Part shown: positions 16,683 to 23,911 of the stretch, in pieces | Position numbering within the stretch: the stretch's first letter is position 1 | How the letters are laid out: the number at the start of each line of letters is the position of its first letter | Assembly: GCA_021736575.1 (NCBI GenBank) | Contig: JAIPFP010000045.1 | Coordinates: 1-32,056 of the forward strand | Length of the DNA: 32,056 nucleotides | DNA from: Pirellula sp. | GTDB lineage: Bacteria > Planctomycetota > Planctomycetia > Pirellulales > Pirellulaceae | Reading direction: 5' to 3' | The notes under the pieces: model-generated | What the model saw: only the letters and a program-made list of their open reading frames with translations | Database searches by the model: none | Told to the model about the DNA's origin: nothing | Translations under genes and position numbers: made by a program

Positions 16683-16780
16683 TACGCAACTCGCAGTGCC
16701 GCAACAAGATAGCTGGATAGATTAAATTCGTCTAAGGCGATTAGCGATGATTCACGTTAGCCTATTGTCGCCCATGCGTA

Positions 16781-16786
16781 TATACT
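16781..16786 (+). promoter_or_regulatory. Probable -10 box of rnpB
   Basis: TATACT lies 7 bases before the predicted 5' end of RNase P RNA at 16794, the right distance for a sigma-70-like promoter. A good -35 box could not be assigned, which lowers confidence. Confidence 0.5.
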
Positions 16787-16793
16787 TTCAACC

Positions 16794-17182
16794 GACCTGG
16801 GGAGTTAGTGCGATCGCTTTGCGTCATGGCAAAGAGGAAAGTCCGGGCTCCATAGAGCAAGGTGGTCGATAACGTCGACCGGCCGCAAGGCTAGGGAAAG
16901 TGCAACAGAAAGCAAACCGCTGGGCACCTGCTCAGCAAGGGTGAAACGGTGGGGTAAGAGCCCACCAGAGCTCAAGGTGACTTGGGCTGCTAGGTAAACC
17001 CCACCTGGAGCAAGAACAAACAGAACGTCAATTCACCAGCAAGCTTGCTCGTTGGTGAGTGGGCTGCTGCTCGCGGCCTCGCACGTTCGGGTTGATCGCT
17101 CGACGCCGTTAGCAATGACGGTGCTAGATAAATGATCGCAGCGCTTCGGCGAACAGAACCCGGCTTACGAACCCCCCAGGTC
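16794..17182 (+). ncRNA. rnpB: RNase P RNA, bacterial class A
   Basis: This is the catalytic RNA of ribonuclease P, which trims 5' leaders from tRNA precursors. The universal conserved regions are present in order: GAGGAAAGTCCGGGCTCC (about 16833-16850), AGGGTGAAACGGTGGGGTAA (CR-II/III part), and near the 3' end ACAGAACCCGGCTTAC, which pairs with the first to form P4. The two ends pair as P1: GACCTGGGG (16794-16802) with CCCCAGGTC (17174-17182). The length of about 389 bases suits a class A RNA. A short T run follows the 3' end. Confidence 0.96.
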
Positions 17183-17204
17183 TTTTAAGCCCGCACGAGC
17201 GATG

Positions 17205-17263
17205 GTAGCACAGGCTGCCAGCCTGGTTCGTCATGCAAAACACAGGCTAGCAGCCTGTACTCC
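17205..17263. repeat. Palindromic repeat, CACAGGCTG type, copy 2
   Basis: GTAGCACAGGCTG (17205-17217) and CAGCCTGTACT (17251-17261) form the same nested inverted repeat as at 13171-13229, with a few base changes in the right arm. It follows rnpB, as copy 1 follows xylA. Confidence 0.75.
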
Positions 17264-17329
17264 GGGTATATCTCATCCTGCCGCTCGCATTAGAGCAACG
17301 TCTGCGACTGGAAAAAACCAGGCCTTGGC

Positions 17330-17410
17330 ATTAAAGGTGCCACCTGTCGAAATTAAATGTGCCACTTGTCTAAATTAAATGTGCCACCTGTTTCTGTTAA
17401 ATGTGCCACG
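17330..17410. repeat. Tandem array of a 22-bp unit, IS21-like terminal repeats
   Basis: Three full units and one partial unit begin at 17330, 17352, 17374 and about 17397. The core is ATTAAATGTGCCAC followed by YTGT and a short A/T stretch. Differences are few: the first unit has GGTGCCAC, the third is one base longer. On the other strand it reads GTGGCACATTTAAT with GACA between copies. Multiple terminal repeats of this kind, containing GTGCCAC and TGTC, are what I recall from ends of IS21-family elements, where they serve as transposase binding sites. No istA or istB gene is present, so this would be a solitary end. The remaining DNA up to lpxK has no gene. Confidence 0.6.
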
Positions 17411-17506
17411 CTTTCTCTTTCCATGTTTCGCCGCCTTTCCAGCATTGACATTTCCGATTCGGCATTTCTGCAATGCTGCCTGGTGCGGGCGAAACTATCA
17501 ACGCAA

Positions 17507-17589
17507 TTAGGCGAGCGGCAGACTGAAAACTACCAATCTTAATCGTTGTGAGCTTCGGGTTGGGATAGTGCAATCTGCCGCTTGCCTAA
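17507..17589. repeat. Imperfect inverted repeat downstream of lpxK
   Basis: Arms 17507-17525 and 17571-17589 match at 17 of 19 positions (TTAGGCGAGCGGCAGACTG against TTAGGCAAGCGGCAGATTG), with a 45-base spacer. It lies just past the lpxK stop codon and could end or stabilise its transcript, although no T run follows on the minus strand. Confidence 0.55.
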
Positions 17590-17603
17590 ATGGTGCTGAA
17601 CCA

Positions 17604-18659
17604 CTATCGGCACATGTTTAGAATACGTTCGAGGTGCTCGTCCAGCACTTCGGCTCCCGTCCGAATACGCAACTCGACGTCGAGACTCCACACACCGAAC
17701 GTACCAAGACGCGGAATATCTATCTTGGCAAGGTCTTTTCCTGTGCAGAGAATGGCTTCAACCGGAATCACGTTGCCACGTGCCTGCTGTTCTATGTCCC
17801 TCATATTCTGCGCACTGTAATCATGATGATCCGGGAAGGCTATGCTACCTGCGACGATTGCGCCACAGGTCCTCAACGTCTGAAGAAATCCACTTGGGTT
17901 CCCAAGCCCACTCACCACATAAACATTTTTGTCTCGCAGCCATTCCACTGGCATCGTCTCGCCGAGTGAATTCCTCAGCCGCACGGGATAATGCTCTGCT
18001 TCCAGCCATGCGGCTTTTGGGTTGTAGCGCTGAACGCGCGTTCGAATTTCAGCCAAGGTTTGCGCATCCACTTGATCGGCACGCGTGGCCATAACCACCG
18101 ACGCACGTCGAAGCGAACTTAACGGTTCTCGCAACATACCGCGTGGCAAAAGATGTCCAAAGCCAAAGGGCTCCCTAGCATCCAGCAACACAATTTCCAA
18201 ATCGCGATGGATCTTGCGATGTTGGAAACCATCATCCAATAGCAGCACTTGCATCCCAAGCTCTTCCGTCGCAATCGTTGCAGACGCGATTCGATTTGGA
18301 TTTTGCAAATGCGGTACGTCCGGAAGCAGGACCTCCAATTCCCTCGCTTCGTCATTCCTACCATCGCTTCCTGCCGCGTATCCACGAGAAAGGATTGCAA
18401 CTCGCATCTCGCGATCTCGAAACCATCGTGCCAGCATGGCTACAGTCGGGCTTTTACCCGTCCCGCCAGCCGTCAAATTCCCGACAGAGACCACGGGTAA
18501 CGTTGCTTTGGCTGTCTTCTTCCATCCGTGATCGTAAGCTTGGTTGCGTCCCCAAACGACTGCGGCGTAGGGCTGGCTCAAGCACCAAAGCCCTGCTCGC
18601 GCAAGGATCGAACGCAACGAATTTGATTTTCCTGACAGTATTTCTTCAACGCGATGCAT
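17604..18659 (-). CDS. lpxK: Tetraacyldisaccharide 4'-kinase (lipid A synthesis)
   Basis: LpxK phosphorylates the 4' position of the tetraacylated disaccharide precursor of lipid A at the inner face of the cytoplasmic membrane. The 351-residue protein has the P-loop GNLTAGGTGKSPTV (residues 60-73), the AILSRGYA segment, the LLLDDGFQHRKIHRD block with its catalytic acids, and DAREPFGFGHLLPRGMLREPL, all characteristic of the family. VVSGLGNPSGFLQTL and FPDHHDYS come near the C-terminus. The N-terminal hydrophobic helix (about 14-36) would anchor it to the membrane. Its presence suggests that this organism makes a lipid A-like outer membrane lipid. No other lpx gene is in the window. Confidence 0.95.
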   Translation of the reverse strand: MHRVEEILSGKSNSLRSILARAGLWCLSQPYAAVVWGRNQAYDHGWKKTAKATLPVVSVGNLTAGGTGKSPTVAMLARWFRDREMRVAILSRGYAAGSDGRNDEARELEVLLPDVPHLQNPNRIASATIATEELGMQVLLLDDGFQHRKIHRDLEIVLLDAREPFGFGHLLPRGMLREPLSSLRRASVVMATRADQVDAQTLAEIRTRVQRYNPKAAWLEAEHYPVRLRNSLGETMPVEWLRDKNVYVVSGLGNPSGFLQTLRTCGAIVAGSIAFPDHHDYSAQNMRDIEQQARGNVIPVEAILCTGKDLAKIDIPRLGTFGVWSLDVELRIRTGAEVLDEHLERILNMCR

Positions 18660-18790
18660 TCACGGTCAAACTTGTAGTAGTCTCATTGTCGGACGGCTCC
18701 AACCACACTGTGCCTACCCTATGTTAACAAAAAATTCATGCCGATGCACCCGTGTACCAATAGTCAACAATGAGCGAGAGCTAACGAGCG

Positions 18791-20239
18791 TTAAGTCTTG
18801 AGTGATTTCAGGTCAGCCCGTTTGGTTTCGTACGTTTCATGGAATGCCAACGCCAGCGGATCTGGTTGAACGCCCCATCGCAGACAGGCTTCTTGATACA
18901 CATCGGGCCACCAATTCCGATGCTTGGTGAGCCCTTGCTCTCGATAAGCTCCCCAATGGCTCACCACTTTGCTCCAACACTCGTCGCCGTACTCTAGGGA
19001 TTCCTTGAGTGACTTAAATTGCGGAACATACCAACGTCGACCGATTTGTGCATGCAGGACTTCATCTGCCCAATCGAAATCCTGAAACAGCGCCGAAAGC
19101 GGACTGCCGCTGGCCACCCCAACCTCCCATTCAAATCGCTTGCCGGTCTTTGGCATCAGTCCTTGCTCAATGAAAAACAACACACCGTGTCGTTCCTGTG
19201 CCGTGAGTTGCGTGTTCAAGTTCCGAGACCATGTGAAGTTGATTGGGATCTTGCTCCAATCGATTCCAAGCGAAGCGAAACCAACTTCACCCATCATGGC
19301 ATGTCTCGCTTCATCCCAAAGCTGTCGACACATCTCCATGTGGAATTCCCAAGGCTTATCTTGAATCTCATTCAGAATGCTGGCCATCATTTCAGGAACG
19401 TCAATCTCACGCAACCGCTTGTAGTACATCATGAGCGTTTTGTCCCGCGGCGCAAAGTCTTCGTCATACAAAAACGCTTCTGGATTGACCCCCGCGTTGA
19501 ACGGATCGATAAAGCGTTCGTCTCGCTTTGGCATCCCGTCGTACTTGTAGGGTTGCGCGGAATAAATCGGAGCCGGAACGTCAGCAGCGGTCGATTGCGT
19601 GCCGTCAAGCCCTCCTGATGCCTGCAAACAATCGTTGAGCTTGTCGCACCACGCTTGTGATTCTTGCCGCTGAGCTGTGTTGACAAGACAAGCGACCGCT
19701 TGCGTTCCGAAGTCATCGATTGCCATGAAGTCGAAGTCGATCAAGCGAGCGAGCCGAACCGTTGGTGCGTCCGCTAAAGGATGCGCATCGATCGCAAGCT
19801 TTTCGCATGCAGCACGCACTGCCGGGACTACGATTTCATACAGCCCTAACACCAGCAACTCGGTGGTTGGAGCCGCAATGACTTCGTCCATCAATCGTTC
19901 GAGGCCCTGGTGCGGGATTCGCTCAAGGCCCAACGGTGGTTCTCGCATCTCCGAGACCCGTTTCCGAATCGATGTGACTTGTTCGGAACACAGGTACGCA
20001 TGATGACTGAAGGCGGTTTTGAGTTCATAGATTGGCTCAGCTGTGATCCTTGCCGTGAAGGTCTCGTAAAGCCGCCGCACGACGTAATGAAGTCGCTTCA
20101 GCCGCTCAGTGCTCTCCTCAACACTCCAAACTCGATGGACCGCATCCTGCATGGAGCAAAGTCCAGCTAGCGGAGGTAGGCCTCGATAGGTTGGGTAGCT
20201 TTCGAGTCCGGGAGCTTTGCTTTTTTCGTTTGAGTGCAT
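18791..20239 (-). CDS. Ferritin-like (probable di-iron) protein of unknown function
   Basis: The 482-residue protein has two helical halves. In the second half two ExxH motifs occur in long helices: DEARHAMMGE (Glu310, His313) and DEVLHAQIG (Glu393, His396), with other acidic residues (WEFHMEMC, FFIEQG) at spacings typical of a carboxylate-bridged di-iron bundle such as DUF455 or related ferritin-like families. The first half has a His-rich helix (AFSHHAYLCSEQ) and TELLVLGLYEIVVPA, which could be a worn copy of the same bundle. No signal peptide is seen. Neighbours lpxK and the CocE hydrolase give no pathway. A short hairpin (TAACGAGCGTTA, 18782-18793) overlaps the stop codon. The function could be oxidation, iron handling or structural. 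Confidence 0.7.
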   Translation of the reverse strand: MHSNEKSKAPGLESYPTYRGLPPLAGLCSMQDAVHRVWSVEESTERLKRLHYVVRRLYETFTARITAEPIYELKTAFSHHAYLCSEQVTSIRKRVSEMREPPLGLERIPHQGLERLMDEVIAAPTTELLVLGLYEIVVPAVRAACEKLAIDAHPLADAPTVRLARLIDFDFMAIDDFGTQAVACLVNTAQRQESQAWCDKLNDCLQASGGLDGTQSTAADVPAPIYSAQPYKYDGMPKRDERFIDPFNAGVNPEAFLYDEDFAPRDKTLMMYYKRLREIDVPEMMASILNEIQDKPWEFHMEMCRQLWDEARHAMMGEVGFASLGIDWSKIPINFTWSRNLNTQLTAQERHGVLFFIEQGLMPKTGKRFEWEVGVASGSPLSALFQDFDWADEVLHAQIGRRWYVPQFKSLKESLEYGDECWSKVVSHWGAYREQGLTKHRNWWPDVYQEACLRWGVQPDPLALAFHETYETKRADLKSLKT

Positions 20240-20321
20240 GATACGTTCGATGGGAAATAGGTCGTCTAAGCGTAGCAGAACCGAAAATAACGGGATAAAT
20301 CACGGGATAATTGATTTGCGT

Positions 20322-22295
20322 TCAGCGAGCTAGCACGGGTAACTCAATCAAACTCGAATGTTGTTTGTCCCGAAAAAGATTGTGCGTTGCTCGCACGAAA
20401 TCCGATTCAACGGCTTCAAAAATATTTGGCACGTACTTCTGTGGATTGCGATCGATAAACGGAAACCAACTGCTTTGAACATGGATCATCAAGCGATGCC
20501 CGGGCTGGAAAGTATGCAAAATGTCGTTCAACTCCAACTTGACCAACGTTGGTTGCCCTGGGACAAAGGGTTTTGGATCGGACAAACTCTCACGAAACCG
20601 ACCTCGGATCACGGATGCGCGAACAAGTTCATGTCGCCCGGTCGTCTTGGGTTCCCTGGCTGGAGCGCGACCGCGAGAGGAATCCGCAAGCTGCCCCGGT
20701 TCCTCGTCGATAATCTTCACTACCCAGTCGGCATCGCTCTCGCTGGTCGACACCCACAAGTTCGCTTGAACGGGTCCGGCGAGAGTCATTGGCTCCTTGA
20801 GAACGTCGCTCCGATAGACCAACACATCTGGTCGCCAGGATGCGAAGCGTTGGTCCTCGGTCACATAATCTTTCGCCCAGCCAGTCGTAATTTCCATCGT
20901 ATAGGGAACGGGTTTGTTGGGATCGCTTACGAAGGAATCGAATCCGTCAGTCGAAACAGGTGCTTGAGTCGACAACTTCCCCTTTTCGCCAAGAAACCAA
21001 GCTTTCTTGGTCGCGCGTTTTGGCGGCCATTGGTCAAACTGTTGCCACCGATTGGCTCCTGTTTCAAAGACGGTTGCTTCGGCGGGTTGAAATTTTGATT
21101 TCTCCACCACGAGCTCACCTGTCTTTGCGGAACTGCCAGTTGCCAGGTTCTTGGGTTCGCGGCTTTCTCGCAGATACGTTTCAAAAAACGGTAGCAATAC
21201 GTTCTGGTTAAACCAAGTCGACGTCGGAAATCCGAAATCCGCTTGGCCTAGCTTGCGTCCGTCGTCGCCAGCCCACTGACCGTGCGACCAAGGTCCCATG
21301 ACCAAATAGTTTTTGGCGGATGGGTTTTGCTTTTCGATCGCTTCATACGTTTTCAGTGGACCATACAAGTCCTCCGTGTCGTACCAACCTCCTACGGTTA
21401 GCACTGCCGCATTAATGTTCTTGAGGTGCGGGAGCAGGTTGCGATCTTGCCAAAATGCGTCGTAGTTGGGGTGTGACTCCAAATCGTTCCAAAACCCAAT
21501 CTCCTCGTTAAAATACTTTCGATCGACATTGCTCAATGGGCCGAGGTCGAGAAAAAACTGGTAGCCATCGCGAGATGGAAACTGAAACGATGGACCACCC
21601 TCCGTGGTCGGATCCGGCCGAGAACGACCAAACGAATAGAAGAAATTAAAGCCCATCGGCAGCACAAAGGCACCGTTGCGATGGAAGTCATCAAAGAACC
21701 AGTCTGCGATGGGAGCTTGAGGCGAGACAGCCTTCAAAGCAGGGTGCGAATCGATGGCTCCAGCAGAAGTGTAAAAGCCCGGATAAGAAATTCCCCATTG
21801 CCCCACACGTCCATTGCTCCTGGCTACGTTTTTCACTAACCATTCGATGGTATCGTACGTGTCGCTGCTTTCATCGAACTGATCGTTGGAAGACTTGTTC
21901 TCGACATGCGGTCGCATGTTGATAAAGTGGCCACCGCTCATATAACGTCCACGAACATCTTGAAAGACGAAAACGTAGCGATTTTTCTCGAACTCAGGGC
22001 TTGGTCCAAGTCGTGTCTTGTATTGTGAAAGTCCGTACGGACCAACGCTATAGGGTGTGCGCGAAAGAAGGATTGGATACTGCCGGCTGGGGTCCGCATC
22101 GTTGGGTTCGTAGATGGACGTAAAGAGCTCAACACCATCGCGCATTCGAATACGGACTTCGGATTTGTTGTAGTTTGCCCGAATGAACTCGGCTCGCTCG
22201 TCCACCGTAGTGCTCGGCGGTTGAGCGATCGAATAAGTAGCAAACGAAACCCAATAGATCATCGCGGCGATCAAGAAGCCTTTGGTTCGCATCAT
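20322..22295 (-). CDS. Secreted CocE/NonD family serine hydrolase
   Basis: The 657-residue protein has an N-terminal signal peptide (MMRTKGFLIAAMIYWVSFAT to about residue 25, ending SIAQ). It is followed by an alpha/beta hydrolase of the X-Pro dipeptidyl-peptidase/cocaine esterase family. Seen directly are VRIRMRDGVELFTSIYEP, the family N-terminus; FVFQDVRGRYMSGG, the oxyanion region; the nucleophile elbow WGISYPGF with Ser170; GWYDTEDLYGPL, which holds the catalytic Asp; and GPWSHGQW with the catalytic His. The C-terminal jelly-roll domain ends with LELNDILHTFQPGHRLMIHVQSSWFP. It probably cleaves esters, amides or Xaa-Pro peptides outside the cytoplasm; the real substrate is unknown. Confidence 0.92.
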   Translation of the reverse strand: MMRTKGFLIAAMIYWVSFATYSIAQPPSTTVDERAEFIRANYNKSEVRIRMRDGVELFTSIYEPNDADPSRQYPILLSRTPYSVGPYGLSQYKTRLGPSPEFEKNRYVFVFQDVRGRYMSGGHFINMRPHVENKSSNDQFDESSDTYDTIEWLVKNVARSNGRVGQWGISYPGFYTSAGAIDSHPALKAVSPQAPIADWFFDDFHRNGAFVLPMGFNFFYSFGRSRPDPTTEGGPSFQFPSRDGYQFFLDLGPLSNVDRKYFNEEIGFWNDLESHPNYDAFWQDRNLLPHLKNINAAVLTVGGWYDTEDLYGPLKTYEAIEKQNPSAKNYLVMGPWSHGQWAGDDGRKLGQADFGFPTSTWFNQNVLLPFFETYLRESREPKNLATGSSAKTGELVVEKSKFQPAEATVFETGANRWQQFDQWPPKRATKKAWFLGEKGKLSTQAPVSTDGFDSFVSDPNKPVPYTMEITTGWAKDYVTEDQRFASWRPDVLVYRSDVLKEPMTLAGPVQANLWVSTSESDADWVVKIIDEEPGQLADSSRGRAPAREPKTTGRHELVRASVIRGRFRESLSDPKPFVPGQPTLVKLELNDILHTFQPGHRLMIHVQSSWFPFIDRNPQKYVPNIFEAVESDFVRATHNLFRDKQHSSLIELPVLAR

Positions 22296-22371
22296 CGGTA
22301 GTAATCTCGCTGGAATAAGTCATTAGAAGTGCACATTGGGATATACGCATATCATAGCCGATGCCAGCCAT

Positions 22372-22440
22372 GGGCATACGCCCAATGGCACTCCAAGGCT
22401 GCGGTATTCGGGCAATACCACAGGCTTGTCCTGTGGATTG
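22372..22440. repeat. Cluster of three adjacent hairpins
   Basis: GGGC-ATAC-GCCC (22372-22383), GGTATT-CGGGC-AATACC (22403-22419) and CCACAGG-CTTGT-CCTGTGG (22418-22436) follow one another between the CocE and DUF4926 genes. The last can be lengthened by CAAT/ATTG with one bulge. It lies downstream of the DUF4926 gene and could end its transcript, but there is no T tract, so a repeat element is equally possible. Confidence 0.6.
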
Positions 22441-22453
22441 TTATGCTTTGCGG

Positions 22454-22660
22454 CTAACGTAGTTCGCCCCGATCGATCATGCGAACTTCCTTTGCATCTA
22501 GAGAAATACAAGCAACAGTGGTTCCATCGCCGTCAACAAATTCGACCTCGTATGTGCAGCCGCTTGCGTAAACGTGCACAACCGCCCCAACATCTCCCGC
22601 AAGCAATCCTGAGGCAGGTTTGTCGTTATTCAAAACAACCATTGCATGTTCGGCGATCAT
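22454..22660 (-). CDS. DUF4926 domain protein
   Basis: A 68-residue protein starting MIAEHAMVVLNNDKPASGL, with the pattern L-x-x-G-D-x-G-A-V-V-H-V-Y, then YEVEFVDGDGTTVACISLDAKEVR, which matches DUF4926. These are short beta-rich proteins of unknown function often encoded next to DUF6883 proteins. The ATG at 22658-22660 follows AGGAAA and overlaps the stop codon of the broken DUF6883-like frame upstream (ATGA), showing that the two once formed a coupled operon. The open frame extends 32 codons further upstream but that part runs over the older gene. It may be a cassette gene or an orphaned half of a two-gene module. Confidence 0.75.
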   Translation of the reverse strand: MIAEHAMVVLNNDKPASGLLAGDVGAVVHVYASGCTYEVEFVDGDGTTVACISLDAKEVRMIDRGELR

Positions 22661-22913
22661 CCGCCATTTCCTGGGTATGCAGTAACCAAACGAGATGGGG
22701 AGTTTTCTTCGACAATCCAAACGCAAACAACACTGCCAGGGCGATGCCCTTCTCATCCTAGCACACCTGTTGTCTCGTATTTTACACCTTACGGCGATGC
22801 TTTGGCAACAAAGTCTTCACATGATACGGCGCCATTGCAAGAAGGTCATAGCGAAGTTCACTCCAATTCTCGCGAGTGTATCCAATCGAAGCAAAGTTGT
22901 TGGCAACGATAGC
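22657..22913 (-). pseudogene. Broken DUF6883-like gene
   Basis: No single frame is long, but two minus-strand frames joined by a frameshift give a family-like protein. Fwd 22913-22785 reads ANNFASIGYTRENWSELRYD and continues to LPKHRRKV followed by a stop. From about 22788 another frame reads GVKYETTGVLG, an in-frame TGA, EGHRPGSVVCVWIVEE and SRLVTAYPG, ending at 22657. The pattern F-x-S-x-G-Y-x-x-E-N-W, then Y-x-x-x-G-x-L, V-x-V-W-I-V and RLVTAYP matches DUF6883 as I know it. The N-terminus is missing, so the gene carries truncation, a frameshift and an internal stop. It was coupled to DUF4926 by an ATGA overlap. Confidence 0.65.
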
Positions 22914-23007
22914 CTAGGAGCGTCCCAAGCTCAGCGACTTGGCGCACGGGACGCAATAATTGCAAACCGCGACGCCCCGCCGGGTTCGCAGCAGCGCATG
23001 GTTAGGC
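22911..23007 (-). other. Probable truncated integron attC site (R'' half)
   Basis: On the minus strand the cysteine-rich gene ends inside GCCTAAC (fwd 23001-23007), the R'' core of an attC site. GC-rich, partly palindromic DNA follows, including GGGGCG pairing with CGTCCC and a further hairpin GCGTCCC/GGGACGC. The expected R' core (GTTRRRY) is not found before the pseudogene begins. It therefore looks like a site whose right half was lost, perhaps by the event that removed the N-terminus of the DUF6883-like gene. Confidence 0.45.
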
Positions 23008-23304
23008 CTCAATAGCGTCATCTGTAAAAACATCACAATCGCACGACATCACCTGCAGCTTGCAAACTGGACACTGCTCTCGCTCACAAAGCGGTTCGTG
23101 AAGCTGTCCCCGTGCCGCAGAGCAACACGAACAAAGACCGCTGCCCGGACTGACCATCGGATAAGTTTCGTCACCGAAATGTATCCTCGGAACTAGCTGC
23201 TCGGCCACCCGATACTGCGTCTGCCGCTGTGCAGTCTGCAAAGACTCCGCGTAATCCCGACGCATCGAAACGCCGTTGTAGGTGACCAAATCGTCGGCAG
23301 CCAT
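23002..23304 (-). CDS. Small cysteine-rich protein, likely integron cassette gene
   Basis: The 100-residue protein has no recognised named family. Its C-terminal part carries LCSCCSAARGQLHEPLCERE, then QCPVCKLQVMSCDCD, a spacing of CxxC, an HxxxC and CxxC-x6-CxC seen in small zinc-ribbon-like proteins. I recall the pattern C-x-x-C-G-x-x-x-G-x-L-H-x-x-x-C from uncharacterised bacterial proteins. The N-terminal 50 residues are polar. The ATG is only 7 bases after the GTTAGGC core of an attC-like site, and the TAA stop lies inside the next GCCTAAC core. This is the compact layout of an integron gene cassette, with no promoter or ribosome binding site of its own. Metal binding is inferred. Confidence 0.68.
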   Translation of the reverse strand: MAADDLVTYNGVSMRRDYAESLQTAQRQTQYRVAEQLVPRIHFGDETYPMVSPGSGLCSCCSAARGQLHEPLCEREQCPVCKLQVMSCDCDVFTDDAIEA

Positions 23305-23311
23305 AAATGAG

Positions 23312-23401
23312 GCCTAACGTCTGCGACGACCGATATCGCGGCCAGATGGTATCCATCAACTGGCAGCCGATCCGAGACTTCGGACCATCGCTTTGTTCGG
23401 G
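23312..23401 (-). other. Probable integron attC recombination site
   Basis: Read on the minus strand, this 90-base stretch runs from CCCGAAC (R'', fwd 23395-23401) to GTTAGGC (R', fwd 23312-23318). The ends pair as AAC/GTT. An unpaired spacer follows (AAA opposite AGAC). Then GCGATGG pairs with TCGTCGC, including two G-T pairs, and CCGA with TCGG, with one T left bulged between them (fwd 23384). The tip holds GATGG-ATA-CCATC inside GCCA/TGGC. R box, spacer, L box and extrahelical base are the features integrase recognises in a folded attC. R'' matches the consensus RYYYAAC only in part. The site lies 16 bases after the stop of the gene at 23417-23911. Confidence 0.65.
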
Positions 23402-23416
23402 GTTGGTTTTAAGTTG

Positions 23417-23911
23417 TCAAAAGTTGTAGTAGTAGTAAATGTACGCGAATTCCTCAGTCGAATCAACTCGCAGCACATACATGGGGCCCTCATCTCCGGT
23501 TAGCCATGGCGAAGAAACATAGTATTCAGCCGTTGGCGAATTAATGATGGTCCATTCCTGTGGCATCCAATGATGAAATTCGCGTGCTCCGTTGTTCTCT
23601 TCGCCCACGCGAGTAAGAGACATTGCGGTGACAATTCGATTAGTGGAGGAATCGTTTTTTGGGAACCGCAATCCAAATCGGTCATTAGACCAGACATTAA
23701 TTCGGAATCCATCAATTTGCTCGGAAACTAAGCCGTCTCGTTCTAGCGGCTCAATAGTCTCTAACACGTACTTCGGCCATTTCGTTCGATCAAAAATCAA
23801 TCCCCGTGGACATTGGGCATTGATTGCATGGTGCCGTGCCACTATCAATGCCGAGCCTGCAAAAATGATGACACATATGAAGAGCAGAACAATTGCACGC
23901 CGTAGTCGCAC
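23417..23911 (-). CDS. Hypothetical membrane-anchored protein
   Basis: The 164-residue protein starts at a GTG (23909-23911) preceded by AGGTGAAAC. An N-terminal positively charged segment and one hydrophobic helix (about residues 6-25, AIVLLFICVIIFAGSALIVA) would anchor it, with the rest outside the cytoplasm. The soluble part has no family I recognise; it contains PRGLIFDRTKWPKYVLETIE and ends in a Tyr-rich YIYYYYNF. An attC-like site lies 16 bases after the stop codon, so it may be the gene of the preceding cassette, though no matching core was found upstream of its start. Confidence 0.65.
   Translation of the reverse strand: MRLRRAIVLLFICVIIFAGSALIVARHHAINAQCPRGLIFDRTKWPKYVLETIEPLERDGLVSEQIDGFRINVWSNDRFGLRFPKNDSSTNRIVTAMSLTRVGEENNGAREFHHWMPQEWTIINSPTAEYYVSSPWLTGDEGPMYVLRVDSTEEFAYIYYYYNF

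Noticed and set aside
17330..17410. CRISPR array
   Set aside because: Units are contiguous with no unique spacers, only 22-23 bp long, and no cas genes are near.
20358..21098. A 246-codon plus-strand frame
   Set aside because: Antisense to the CocE hydrolase gene, whose catalytic motifs fix the true strand.
22695..23015. A 106-codon plus-strand frame
   Set aside because: It crosses the DUF6883-like remnant and the attC-like half-site in antisense and shows no protein pattern.
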